Part shown: piece after piece, positions 54,385 through 63,928 of the stretch
Numbering within the stretch: the stretch's first letter is position 1
Layout of the letters: each line of letters starts with the position of its first letter
Assembly: GCF_019844075.1 (NCBI RefSeq)
Contig: NZ_CP081964.1
Span: 930,001 to 994,000 of the forward strand
DNA length: 64,000 nucleotides
DNA from: Curtobacterium sp. TC1
Lineage (GTDB): Bacteria > Actinomycetota > Actinomycetes > Actinomycetales > Microbacteriaceae
Reading direction: 5' to 3'
Made by a program: the position numbers and the translations under genes
Notes under the pieces: model-generated
What the model saw: only the letters and a program-made list of their open reading frames with translations
The model's database searches: none
What the model was told of the DNA's origin: nothing

Positions 54385-55563
54385 CTACTCGGTGTCCTCG
54401 GCCTCGGACAGCTCGCGGCGCGCACGGTACGCCCGTGCCCGCAGCGTGACGACGACCGCCGACGCGACGATGGCGATGCCGGACCCGACGAGCACGGCGA
54501 GTACGCCCTCGTCGAGGACCTCCTCGTTGCGGGCGAACGCGAGCTCGTTCATGAGCAGCGAGACGGTGAACCCGATCCCACCGAGCACCCCGACGGTGGC
54601 GATCGAGAAGAACGACAGCGACGAGCGGCCGGGCGAGCGGAAGATCCGCGTGGCGACGACGCCGAACAGCGTGATGCCGATGACCTTGCCGACGGGCAGC
54701 GCGATGACGACCGCCCAGAACGTGGGGGAGAGCTCGCTGATGCCGACCGAGGGGATGACGACCGCGGCCGAGACGAACGCGAACACCGGCAGCACGATCG
54801 CGTTCGACCACGGCTCGACGTGCTCGTGCAGGGTGTGGCCCGGTCGGCGGGGCAGCACGAGCCCGAGCGCGACGCCGGCGATCGTCGCGTGCACGCCCGA
54901 GTGGTGGACGAGCCACCAGGTGACGAGCCCGACCAGGACCATGGCCACGATCAGGAGCGTCTGACCGCGGCGCCCGGGCCGGAGCATCCGACCGAGCACC
55001 CAGAACACCGCGAGCGCGACGACCGCACCGCCGAGGGCCGCGAAGTCGGTGTCGTGCGCGAACACGACGGCGATGATGATGATCGCGATGAGGTCGTCGA
55101 GCACCGCGAGCGCGAGCAGGAACACCCGGATGCCGCTCGGCAGCCCACGACCGAACATCGCAAGGACACCGAGCGCGAACGCGATGTCGGTCGCCGTCGG
55201 GATCGGCCAGCCGTGCGTGTACGGGGTACCGGCGGTCACCAGCAGGAAGACGCCGGCCGGCACGAGCACGCCGCCGACCGCCGCGATCGCCGGCACGATC
55301 GCGGTCCCCGGGTTCGACAGCTCACCGTCGACGAGTTCCTGCTTCAGCTCGATCGCGACGAGCAGGAAGAAGACCGCGAGCAGTCCGTCGCTGACCCAGT
55401 GCGCGATCGACAGGTCGAGCCCGACGGCGCCGAGCGGCAGGTGCGCGTCGAGCAGGCGTTCGAGGCCGGGGCCGACGGGCGAGTTCGCGACGACCAGGCC
55501 GAGCACGGCGGCGGTCAGGAGCGCGATGGCGCTGAAGCGGGGCGAGCGGACGAGGGACGACAT
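54385..55563 (-). CDS. nhaA: Na+/H+ antiporter NhaA
   Basis: 392 residues, about twelve helices. WPIPTATDIAFALGVLAMFG and LALAVLDDLIAIIIIAVVF hold the two essential Asp residues of NhaA; LNVGVHATIAG-like VHHSGVHATIAGVALGL and GFTVSLLMNELAF are also conserved. It expels sodium in exchange for protons and controls pH. The ATG at 55563 follows GGAG closely. It is divergent from mazG. Confidence 0.95.
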   Translation of the reverse strand: MSSLVRSPRFSAIALLTAAVLGLVVANSPVGPGLERLLDAHLPLGAVGLDLSIAHWVSDGLLAVFFLLVAIELKQELVDGELSNPGTAIVPAIAAVGGVLVPAGVFLLVTAGTPYTHGWPIPTATDIAFALGVLAMFGRGLPSGIRVFLLALAVLDDLIAIIIIAVVFAHDTDFAALGGAVVALAVFWVLGRMLRPGRRGQTLLIVAMVLVGLVTWWLVHHSGVHATIAGVALGLVLPRRPGHTLHEHVEPWSNAIVLPVFAFVSAAVVIPSVGISELSPTFWAVVIALPVGKVIGITLFGVVATRIFRSPGRSSLSFFSIATVGVLGGIGFTVSLLMNELAFARNEEVLDEGVLAVLVGSGIAIVASAVVVTLRARAYRARRELSEAEDTE

Positions 55564-55653
55564 GGATCTCCGTCTCGAGGGGTCGGGTGAGTGTCCGTCG
55601 ACCAGACTTCCCGACACACCACGACCAGCATACGTGGGTGAGACGATGGCGCG

Positions 55654-56385
55654 ATGACCGCCGTACCGGACCTCGTCACCGTCGTCGACCGCCTGCTCGC
55701 CGAGGACGGGGGCTGCGTCTGGAACCGTGCGCAGACCCACGCCACGCTTGCGCGCTACGCGGTCGAGGAGTCCTACGAACTCGTCGACGCCATCGACGAC
55801 GGCGACCCGGACGACGTCCGCGAGGAGCTCGGCGACGTCCTGTACCAGGTCGTCCTGCACGCCGGGATCGCCGAACGTGCGGGGGAGTTCACCCTCGAGG
55901 ACGTCGCCGCCGGGGTCCGCGACAAGATGGTCCGTCGACACCCGCACGTGTTCGGCGACGAGACCGCGGACACCGTCGACGACGTCGTCCGGGTGTGGCG
56001 CGCGGCGAAGGCGGCCGAGAAGTCGGCCCGGACGAGCGTGCTGGACGGGGTCCCGCGCGCGATGCCGCCGCTGGAACGGGCCGTCAAGCTGCTGGAGCGC
56101 CTGGACGAGCACGGTGCTGCCGACGCGGCCGTCGCGTCCGTCGTGGCCGCCGACCGGGAGGCCCGTGACCCGTCCGCCACGCCCGCTGCGGCATCCGGAA
56201 CGGAGACCGCTCGGGCATCGGTCGGGTCTCCGGCGCCGGCCGACGGGGCCGGGGCGGTGGACCCCACGTGGGGGATCGCGATGCTCGAGGAGATCACGAG
56301 GGCGGTGCACGACGGCATCGACCCGGTCGCGAGTCTCCGCGCCGCGGTCGCTGCGCTCGAGCACGCCGGCCGCGCCGCCGAGTGA
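55654..56385 (+). CDS. mazG: MazG nucleoside triphosphate pyrophosphohydrolase
   Basis: 243 residues. The magnesium-binding ExxE...ExxD set is in YAVEESYELVDAIDDGD and VREELGDVLYQVVLHAGIAE at about 30-72, followed by VRDKMVRRHPHVFGDE, the MazG signature, and VWRAAKAAEK. A single MazG domain is followed by a low-complexity Ala/Gly linker and a helical end, unlike the two-domain E. coli enzyme. It removes abnormal or stress-related nucleoside triphosphates. Confidence 0.92.
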   Translation: MTAVPDLVTVVDRLLAEDGGCVWNRAQTHATLARYAVEESYELVDAIDDGDPDDVREELGDVLYQVVLHAGIAERAGEFTLEDVAAGVRDKMVRRHPHVFGDETADTVDDVVRVWRAAKAAEKSARTSVLDGVPRAMPPLERAVKLLERLDEHGAADAAVASVVAADREARDPSATPAAASGTETARASVGSPAPADGAGAVDPTWGIAMLEEITRAVHDGIDPVASLRAAVAALEHAGRAAE

Positions 56386-56424
56386 GTGCGCGGGAGCTCG
56401 GGCGCCGCCTGCGGAAACGGAGAA

Positions 56425-56458
56425 GGGCGCCCTCCTAACCCGAAAAAGGAGGGCGCCC
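56425..56458 (+). terminator. mazG terminator
   Basis: GGGCGCCCTCCT (56425-56436) pairs with AGGAGGGCGCCC (56447-56458), a perfect 12-bp stem with a 10-nt A-rich loop, 40 bp after the mazG stop. Confidence 0.8.
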
Positions 56459-56460
56459 GT

Positions 56461-56581
56461 GAGCGGGTGGGCACACCCCCAGGGAGAGGTGTGCACGCAG
56501 AACCCGCTCGAGTCGCGGGGCACACTGCAGCACGGTGCCCACGCGATCGGTCCGGAGAGTGGATCAGGCACGCTCCGAACC
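56461..56581 (+). ncRNA. Structured RNA candidate between mazG and hisS
   Basis: GAGCGGGT (56461-56468) pairs with ACCCGCTC (56502-56509). Inside, GCACACC (56471-56477) pairs with GGTGTGC (56488-56494) around the loop CCCAGGGAGA, giving an asymmetric internal loop of 2 and 7 nt. A third hairpin, GGTCCGGAG / CTCCGAACC (56549-56581), follows. The 271-bp gap has no ORF I would defend. It could be a small RNA or, less likely because hisS appears to start leaderless, a hisS leader. No known class is recognised; I see no T-box sequence. Confidence 0.35.
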
Positions 56582-56656
56582 GAGGTACTGAATGCAGTAT
56601 GCCAGTAGAGCGCATGCCGCGCAACCCGGCGATGCGCATCTGCCAGACTTGACGCC

Positions 56657-57901
56657 ATGGCGACGACCGTGACGGCACCCCGTGGCATGCGTGACTTCCT
56701 CCCCGCGGACAAGGCCCGACGCGAGCACGTGCTCGGTGTCGTCCGCGACGTCTACTCCCGGCACGGGTTCGACGAGATCGAGACCCCGGTGGTCGAGGAC
56801 GCCGCGCGCCTGCACTCCGGGCTCGGCGGTGACAACGAGAAGCTGGCGTTCGCGGTCATGAAGCGCGGGCTCAGCACCGAGGACCTGCAGACGGCCCAGG
56901 CGCCCCTCGACCTCGCCGACCTCGGGCTCCGCTTCGACCTGACCGTGCCGCTCGCCCGGTTCTACGCGTCGCACCGCGCCGAGCTGCCGTCGGTGTTCCG
57001 ATCGGTGCAGATCGCGCCGGTCTGGCGCGCCGAGCGTCCGCAGAAGGGGCGCTACCGCCAGTTCGTGCAGTGCGACATCGACATCCTCGGGGAGCCCGGG
57101 CAGCTGGCCGAGATCGAGCTCATCCGCGCCACGACCGCCGCCCTCGACGCACTCGGCGTGACCGGCACCACGATCCGCATCAACGACCGGCGGATCCTGC
57201 TGACCCTGCTGGCGTCGTGGGGCATCGCCGACCCGGCTGCCGCCGACCGCGCGCTCATCACGATCGACAAGCTCGACAAGATCGGTCCGGACGGCGTCGC
57301 CGCCGAACTCCGCAGCACCGTCGGGCAGGAGCTGCCGGGGCTCGAGGACACGATCCGCGCGCTCGAGGCCGCGGACTGGACCTCGGTCGAGGGGTCCGCG
57401 TGGCTCGACGCCGAGGCGTTCGCCGACCTCTTGCGCCTGCGCGAGGCCCTGCCCGGGGTCGACCTCCGCTTCGACCCGACGCTCGTACGCGGGATGGGCT
57501 ACTACACCGGCACGATCTTCGAGGTCGCGCACCCCGACTTCGGCTACAGCCTGGGCGGCGGCGGTCGGTACGACGGCATGATCGGCCGGTTCCTCGGCCA
57601 GGACGTCCCTGCGGTCGGCTTCTCGCTCGGCTTCGAACGCCTGGTCGACCTCGTGACACTCCCGGAGTCCGCGGAGTCCGACGCCGTGGTGCTCGTCTAC
57701 GACAAGGACGTCGACCCCGTCCGGCTCGCGGCCCTCAAGACCGAGGCGCTCGGGTCGCACCGACGCGTACGGCTCGAACGGCGCACCAAGAACACGAAGA
57801 ACCTGCTCGCCGGTCTGGCCGCTCAGGGGTTCTCCGCCTTCGCGACCGTCGGCGCCGACACGACGTCGCTCGAGGGTGTGGAGTTCCGCCCGCTCGACTG
57901 A
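56657..57901 (+). CDS. hisS: Histidine--tRNA ligase
   Basis: 414 residues. Class II motif 1 lies at the start (TAPRGMRDFLPADKARREHV), motif 2 is APVWRAERPQKGRYRQFVQC, the histidine-binding loop is LVRGMGYYTGTIFEVAHPDF, and motif 3 is PAVGFSLGFERLVDL. The His A motif has Met-Gly where many enzymes have Leu-Asp (RGLDYYxxT), a known variant type. The C-terminal anticodon domain is short. ATG seven bases after CAGACT; probably leaderless. Confidence 0.94.
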   Translation: MATTVTAPRGMRDFLPADKARREHVLGVVRDVYSRHGFDEIETPVVEDAARLHSGLGGDNEKLAFAVMKRGLSTEDLQTAQAPLDLADLGLRFDLTVPLARFYASHRAELPSVFRSVQIAPVWRAERPQKGRYRQFVQCDIDILGEPGQLAEIELIRATTAALDALGVTGTTIRINDRRILLTLLASWGIADPAAADRALITIDKLDKIGPDGVAAELRSTVGQELPGLEDTIRALEAADWTSVEGSAWLDAEAFADLLRLREALPGVDLRFDPTLVRGMGYYTGTIFEVAHPDFGYSLGGGGRYDGMIGRFLGQDVPAVGFSLGFERLVDLVTLPESAESDAVVLVYDKDVDPVRLAALKTEALGSHRRVRLERRTKNTKNLLAGLAAQGFSAFATVGADTTSLEGVEFRPLD

Positions 57902-59281
<1,380 letters not shown>

Positions 59282-59308
59282 CCAGCCGCTCAGCAGTCCC
59301 CGTACCAC

Positions 59309-59344
59309 CGAGACGCCGTCCTCCTCCGAGAGGACGGCGTCTCG
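59309..59344 (+). terminator. eno terminator
   Basis: CGAGACGCCGTCCTC (59309-59323) and GAGGACGGCGTCTCG (59330-59344) form a perfect 15-bp stem with a 6-nt loop 27 bp after the stop. Confidence 0.88.
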
Positions 59345-59434
59345 TCGTGTGCGGACGTCGGCGAGACGCTGAGAGGGCGCCGAACGGCCGCGTGCCGAGC
59401 GTGCCCACCACGTCGGTCGGGTTATCGTCGGACC

Positions 59435-59968
59435 GTGCCCAGCCAGAAGCCCCGCGTCCGCCGCGTCCCCGTGGCGATGCCCGACGGCACCACGTCGGCG
59501 CAGCCCTGGTACCGCTCGATCCACTTCTCCGGCTTCAGCCTGCTCATGCTCGCGATCATCGTGCTCTTCGTCGTGGTGCTCGCGCCGTCGCTCCGCACGC
59601 TCATCCAGCAGCAGGAGCAGATCGCCCAGCAGCAGCGTGAGGTGGCGAGCCAGAAGGCCGACGTCACGCAGAAGAAGAAGGACGTCGCCCGCTGGGACGA
59701 CCCCGCCTACATCGAGGCGCAGGCACGCGATCGCCTGCTCTACGTGTACCCGGGCGAGGAGAGCTACCTCGTGATGGGCGCCGAGAACCGCACGACCGAG
59801 ACCGTGCCGACGACGGATTCCGGTACGCCGGTCAGCACCAAGGTCCAGACGCCGAAGGTGGACTGGGTGCAGGCGATGCTCTCCTCGGTGCTGCAGTCCG
59901 GGCTCACCGACGAGACCGCGGCCGACCTCGTGGCCCCGGACGTCTCGGGCACCGGCGAGAGCAAGTAG
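59435..59968 (+). CDS. Septum formation initiator (FtsB/DivIC-like)
   Basis: 177 residues from a GTG six bases after TATCGT. One membrane helix (FSGFSLLMLAIIVLFVVVLA, about 32-50) is followed by a coiled coil (LRTLIQQQEQIAQQQREVAS) and the family motif WDDPAYIEAQARDRLLYVYP, then a disordered Thr/Ser tail. Such proteins join FtsL and FtsQ in the divisome. Its place after eno is the usual actinobacterial order. Confidence 0.9.
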   Translation: MPSQKPRVRRVPVAMPDGTTSAQPWYRSIHFSGFSLLMLAIIVLFVVVLAPSLRTLIQQQEQIAQQQREVASQKADVTQKKKDVARWDDPAYIEAQARDRLLYVYPGEESYLVMGAENRTTETVPTTDSGTPVSTKVQTPKVDWVQAMLSSVLQSGLTDETAADLVAPDVSGTGESK

Positions 59969-60032
59969 CGCCCGGCACCCGTCCGGCACGACGGTGCGCG
60001 GGGCACCGGGTCTCCGGTAGGCTCACGTTCCC

Positions 60033-60581
60033 GTGACGACCCCTCCCTTCGACCCGCCCTCCGACCGCGACGTCCAGGTCGTGTCGGCGCAGCTCGGCCG
60101 ACCGGCACGCGACGTCATCGGGATCGCGGCACGGTGCGTCTGTGGCAACCCCACGGTCGTCTCCACGAAGCCCCGACTGTCGAACGGCACCCCGTTCCCG
60201 ACGTTCTACTACCTGTGCCACCCCGCGGCCACCGCCGCGGTCAGCACCCTCGAGGCCAACCAGGTGATGCCGGGGCTGGCAGCACTGCTCGAGGACGACA
60301 CCACTGCGGCCGCGTACCTCGCGGCCCACGAGTCCTACCTGGCCGATCGCGAGTCGATCGAGCACGTCGACGAGATCGTCGGCATCAGCGCCGGTGGCAT
60401 GCCCACCCGCGTGAAGTGCCTGCACGCCCTCGTCGGTCACGCCCTCGCCGCCGGACCCGGCGTCAACCCCATCGGCGACCTCGCGCTCGAGCGCGCGGAC
60501 TGGTCGCCCTCCCGGTGTGAGTGCCGGGCGTATGATGACGGTGCAGACGCTGGAGTCGGGGCGGGTGGCGGCGAAGTCTGA
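60033..60581 (+). CDS. DUF501 family protein
   Basis: 182 residues from a GTG nine bases after TAGGCT. Conserved Cys-rich blocks GIAARCVCGNPTVVSTKPRL, FPTFYYLCHP, TRVKCLHALVGHALAAGPG and SRCECR mark DUF501, an actinobacterial family found between the divIC and often a Ppx/GppA gene. The Cys residues suggest metal or Fe-S binding. Here a type II NADH dehydrogenase follows. Function unknown. Confidence 0.88.
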   Translation: MTTPPFDPPSDRDVQVVSAQLGRPARDVIGIAARCVCGNPTVVSTKPRLSNGTPFPTFYYLCHPAATAAVSTLEANQVMPGLAALLEDDTTAAAYLAAHESYLADRESIEHVDEIVGISAGGMPTRVKCLHALVGHALAAGPGVNPIGDLALERADWSPSRCECRAYDDGADAGVGAGGGEV

Positions 60582-60619
60582 CTCGACTCCGAAACCCCCA
60601 TCCAAGGAGATCATCCCCC

Positions 60620-62095
60620 GTGCCCAAGATCCTCGTCGTCGGCGGCGGTTACGCCGGTTTCTACACCGCATGGAAGCTCGAGAAGCACCTTCGCCAGGGC
60701 GAAGCCGAGGTCGTCATGGTGGACCCGCTGCCGTACATGACGTACCAGCCGTTCCTGCCCGAGGTCGCCGCCGGTTCGATCGAGCCGCGTCACGCGGTCG
60801 TCTCGCACCGCCGTCACCTCAAGAACACCCGCGTCGTCACCGCGAAGGTCACCAAGGTCGACCACGCGACGAAGACCGCCACGATCACCCCGGCCGAGGG
60901 CGAGGCGTGGGAGGAGTCCTACGACCAGATCGTCATGACCGCCGGCGCGGTGTCGCGCACGTTCCCGATCCCGGGTGTCGCGGACGAGGCCATCGGCCTC
61001 AAGACGATCGAGGAAGCCGCGGCGATCCGCGACAAGATCCTCACGAACTTCCACAAGGCGGCGAATCTGCCGGCCGGTCCCGAGCGTGACCGCCTGCTGA
61101 CCGTCGTCGTCGTCGGTGGCGGCTTCGCCGGCATCGAGGTCTTCGCCGAGCTCCGCTCCTTCGTCACCGATCTGCTGAAGAGCTACCCGCAGCTGTCCTT
61201 CGACGAAACGCGCTTCCACCTGGTCGAGGCGATGGGCCGCATCATGCCCGAGGTCTCGCTCGAGACCTCGCACTGGGTGCTCAAGAACCTGGCGCAGCGC
61301 GGTGCGACCGTGCACCTCGAGACCCAGCTGGCCTCGGCCGTCGGTGGCGTCTGCGAGCTCAAGACGAGCGACGGCGCCATCGAGAAGATCGAGTCCGACC
61401 TCATCATCTGGACCGCCGGTGTCATGGCGAACCCGATGGTCAAGGGCACCGACTTCCCGCTCGAGCAGCGCGGTCGCATCCGCGTGCAGCCCGACCTGCG
61501 TGTCGTCGACGACAACGGCGTGATCGCGGACGCATGGGCCTGTGGCGACGTCGCAGCCGTGCCGGACCTCACCGGTGGTGGGGTCGGCGGCTTCTGCGTG
61601 CCGAACGCCCAGCACGCCGTCCGTCAGGCGAAGCAGCTCGCGAAGAACCTGGTCGCGACGATCCGCGGCGAGGCCACGACCGACTACAAGCACGAGAACC
61701 TCGGCGCCGTCGCGGGTCTCGGTCTCGGCATCGGCGTGTTCCAGTCCGGCAAGTTCGCCATGAAGGGCTTCCTGGCGTGGGGCGCGCACCGCGGCTACCA
61801 CGGCATGGCGATGCCGTCGTGGGAGCGTAAGTGGCGCGTCATCGGCGACTGGGTCGGTGGCTTCTTCCTCGGTCGCGACATCGCGTCGCTCGACGACCGT
61901 GAGACCCCGCGCGCTGCGTTCGAGGCGTTCGCGTCCCGTCCGAAGCCCGCAGCCGAGGCCCCGGCAGCCCCGGCCGCCGCTCCGGCTCCGGAAGAGGGCA
62001 AGCCCGCCGGCGCCGCTGGCCCGGCGTACGGCGAGCCCGCCGAGGACGTCTCGAACGAGGCCGAGCCCGTGAAGGCCCCGGCCGACGCCAAGTAG
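60620..62095 (+). CDS. ndh: Type II NADH dehydrogenase (NDH-2)
   Basis: 491 residues from a GTG behind AAGGAG. FAD site KILVVGGGYAGFYTAWKLEK; NADH site VVVVGGGFAGIEVFAEL near 170; AWACGDVAAVPDLTGGG is the second FAD motif. The C-terminal amphipathic region (GFLAWGAHRGYHGMAMPSWE) attaches to the membrane. The last 60 residues are an Ala/Pro/Glu tail. It passes electrons from NADH to menaquinone without pumping protons. A TATGAT box at about 60530 may be its -10. Confidence 0.9.
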   Translation: MPKILVVGGGYAGFYTAWKLEKHLRQGEAEVVMVDPLPYMTYQPFLPEVAAGSIEPRHAVVSHRRHLKNTRVVTAKVTKVDHATKTATITPAEGEAWEESYDQIVMTAGAVSRTFPIPGVADEAIGLKTIEEAAAIRDKILTNFHKAANLPAGPERDRLLTVVVVGGGFAGIEVFAELRSFVTDLLKSYPQLSFDETRFHLVEAMGRIMPEVSLETSHWVLKNLAQRGATVHLETQLASAVGGVCELKTSDGAIEKIESDLIIWTAGVMANPMVKGTDFPLEQRGRIRVQPDLRVVDDNGVIADAWACGDVAAVPDLTGGGVGGFCVPNAQHAVRQAKQLAKNLVATIRGEATTDYKHENLGAVAGLGLGIGVFQSGKFAMKGFLAWGAHRGYHGMAMPSWERKWRVIGDWVGGFFLGRDIASLDDRETPRAAFEAFASRPKPAAEAPAAPAAAPAPEEGKPAGAAGPAYGEPAEDVSNEAEPVKAPADAK

Positions 62096-62113
62096 TCCCA
62101 GCACCAGCACGCC

Positions 62114-62145
62114 AGAGGCGGTCACCCTTCGGGGTGGCCGCCTCT
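62114..62145 (+). terminator. ndh terminator with UUCG loop
   Basis: AGAGGCGGTCACCC and GGGTGGCCGCCTCT pair over 14 positions (one G-T) around the very stable tetraloop TTCG, 18 bp after the stop, followed by CGTCGTCG. Confidence 0.85.
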
Positions 62146-62179
62146 CGTCGTCGAGGGCATCGGTAGGCTGTTGCGGCCC

Positions 62180-62253
62180 GCCCCCGTGGCCCAATCGGTA
62201 GAGGCACGCGACTTAAAATCGCTGAGTTGTGGGTTCGAGTCCCACCGGGGGTA
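62180..62253 (+). tRNA. tRNA-Leu (anticodon UAA), short variable arm
   Basis: 74 nt before a missing CCA (the genome reads CCG). Acceptor GCCCCCG/CGGGGGT with G-T at the first pair, D-arm with GGTAGA, anticodon loop CTTAAAA giving TAA at 62214-62216, T-arm GTGGG-TTCGAGT-CCCAC, discriminator A. The variable arm (62224-62228) is only five bases, though bacterial tRNA-Leu normally has a long one, and the pair at 27-43 is C-T. It reads the very rare codon UUA. Confidence 0.85.
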
Positions 62254-62307
62254 CCGAAGCACGTCTCGCGAGAGCTCCTGCGCACGACCGCGTCCGGGAG
62301 AGATAAA

Positions 62308-62369
62308 CTTAGGGTTGCCTAACCTAACTCCTGTCCCTATGCTCAGGGAGTTAGGTAAGGCTACCCAAA
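62308..62369 (+). promoter_or_regulatory. Iron-regulated promoter with two DtxR/IdeR boxes
   Basis: TTAGGGTTGCCTAACCTAA (62308-62326) matches the consensus TTAGGTTAGSCTAACCTAA at 17 of 19 positions and overlaps a -35 (TTGCCT at 62314). TTAGGTAAGGCTACCCAAA (62351-62369) is a second, weaker box (16 of 19), just before the ribosome-binding site. TATGCT near 62338-62343 is the -10. Iron-loaded DtxR would repress the haem-protein gene. Confidence 0.88.
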
Positions 62370-62385
62370 CTTGGAGACCACCCGA

Positions 62386-63882
62386 ATGCACCTGTCCTCT
62401 CCTCGCGCCCGGCGTCTGGCCGCCGGCGCGACCGCCGTCGCCCTCGGCACGACGATCGCCGCGGCCGCCGCGCTCGGCGCCGCCCCCGCGAACGCCGCCT
62501 CCGCCGACGTCACCGACGCGTCGCTGTCCTGGAGCCTCAGCAACGAGGCCAACGCCGGCGCCTACTTCGGCGGCTGCAACTTCCTGTCCGCCGGGGTCGC
62601 CGGCAACTCGGGAGCCTCGGCTCCGTGGACCGCGACCAACCCGTCGCCTGGCTACGCCGCTTCGGCCGGCAACGTCTCGATCGCCTACCCGACGACCGCG
62701 GGCGGCACCTCGACCCCGACCTTCGCCACGAAGTGCCAGACCGGCGACGGCACCACCGTCACCCCGGCGACGAGCACCCGCGGCGTCCTGACCCTGGCCG
62801 AGGGTACCGGCACCGTCGACGCCGCAGCCGGCACCGCGGACATCGCGTGGGACGGCGGCTTCACGGTCGCGTTCTACGGTGGCTTGACGTACTGGTCCGC
62901 CGAGGACCCGGAACTGCACGTCGCAGCGGACGGCACGGGTGAGCTCACCGCCACGGTCTCGGGCTACGCGGCCTCGCGCGACGGGGGCAGCTGGGCGCCG
63001 CTCACCCCGCGCACCGTGCACCTCGCCACCCTCACCGACGTCGACGTCACGAGCACGGGGATCACCGTGAGCCCGGACTGGCAGGGCGTCGAGCCCGCGT
63101 CGGCGACGAGCCTGAACAAGACGAACGCCGACTGGGGTTCGTGGCCGGCGGACTTCGTCGACTTCCAGAACGAGACCGGTCAGAGCTCGTACTGGTACAC
63201 GTCCGGCGCGAACGACGCCGCGGCCAAGAAGCCGCAGCCGATCTCGATCGCCTACACGGCGGCCGAGGCACCCACGCCCGAGCCGACCACCCCGGTGGCG
63301 CCGGAGCCGACGACCGAGCCGAGCGAGCCCGGCACGCCGGAGCCGACGACCGAGCCGAGCGAGCCCGGCACGCCGGCGCCCACGACCGGCCCGACCACGG
63401 AGCCGACCACCGCCCCGACCACCCCGGCTCCGTCGATCAGCACCGGCGGCACCACCACCTTCACGGTCGGCGACTCGGTGCCGCTGCGCGCCGAGGGCCT
63501 GCCGGCAGCGACGGAGTACTCGATCGTCCTGCACAGCGACCCCGTCGTCCTCGGCACCGTGACCACGGACGCCGACGGGGCCTTCGCGACCTCGGTCGTG
63601 ATCCCCGCGGACACCCCGGCCGGCGCGCACACCGTCGCGGTGGAGTCCTCGGACGGCACCGCCGTGGTCTCGCTCGCCATCACGGTCACCGCTGACGGCA
63701 CCGTCGTCGTCGACCCGGTCGACACCACCACGGCCGTCACCACCGGCGCAGCCGTGAACACCGGAGGCACCGTCTCCGGCACCTCGGCCCTGCCGTGGAT
63801 CGGGCTGTCGGCCGTCGGCGTCGTCGCCCTCGGCTCGGTCGCGTTCATCGCGTCCCGCCGCCGCGTCACCCAGCAGGACTGA
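62386..63882 (+). CDS. htaA: Secreted HtaA-type haem-binding protein, membrane-anchored
   Basis: 498 residues. A signal peptide (cleavage after about residue 37, APANAASA) is followed by an HtaA domain (about 40-290: LSWSLSNEANAGAYFGGCNF, WDGGFTVAFYGGLTYWSAED, YWYTSGANDAA with Tyr and His candidates). A Pro/Thr/Glu linker with a 12-residue tandem repeat (EPTTEPSEPGTP) and a beta domain lead to a C-terminal membrane helix and RRR. There is no LPxTG. Corynebacterial HtaA proteins pass haem to the ABC importer HmuTUV. No importer follows within the window. Confidence 0.85.
   Translation: MHLSSPRARRLAAGATAVALGTTIAAAAALGAAPANAASADVTDASLSWSLSNEANAGAYFGGCNFLSAGVAGNSGASAPWTATNPSPGYAASAGNVSIAYPTTAGGTSTPTFATKCQTGDGTTVTPATSTRGVLTLAEGTGTVDAAAGTADIAWDGGFTVAFYGGLTYWSAEDPELHVAADGTGELTATVSGYAASRDGGSWAPLTPRTVHLATLTDVDVTSTGITVSPDWQGVEPASATSLNKTNADWGSWPADFVDFQNETGQSSYWYTSGANDAAAKKPQPISIAYTAAEAPTPEPTTPVAPEPTTEPSEPGTPEPTTEPSEPGTPAPTTGPTTEPTTAPTTPAPSISTGGTTTFTVGDSVPLRAEGLPAATEYSIVLHSDPVVLGTVTTDADGAFATSVVIPADTPAGAHTVAVESSDGTAVVSLAITVTADGTVVVDPVDTTTAVTTGAAVNTGGTVSGTSALPWIGLSAVGVVALGSVAFIASRRRVTQQD
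63301..63372 (+). repeat. Perfect 36-bp direct repeat in the HtaA linker
   Basis: 63301-63336 and 63337-63372 are identical, coding for the repeated 12-residue Pro/Glu/Thr unit. Identity at DNA level suggests a recent duplication; linker length may vary between strains. Confidence 0.9.
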
Positions 63883-63886
63883 CGCA

Positions 63887-63928
63887 CCGGGATCCGCGAG
63901 GCGGTCGACCCCGCCACGCGGATCCCGG
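63887..63928 (+). terminator. Terminator of the HtaA gene
   Basis: CCGGGATCCGCG (63887-63898) and CGCGGATCCCGG (63917-63928) are perfectly complementary, and GGCGG/CCGCC extend the stem inwards. It starts 4 bp after the stop. It implies that the gene is transcribed alone. The last 72 bp of the window contain nothing else I recognise. Confidence 0.85.

Noticed and set aside
56510..56656. T-box leader for hisS
   Set aside because: No AGGGTGGNACCGCG sequence, no specifier-loop fold that I can build, and hisS has a close -10 suggesting a leaderless start.
62386..63882. Sortase-anchored surface protein
   Set aside because: The C-terminus has a membrane helix and RRR but only LPWIG, not LPxTG or a known variant, so I treat it as membrane-anchored.
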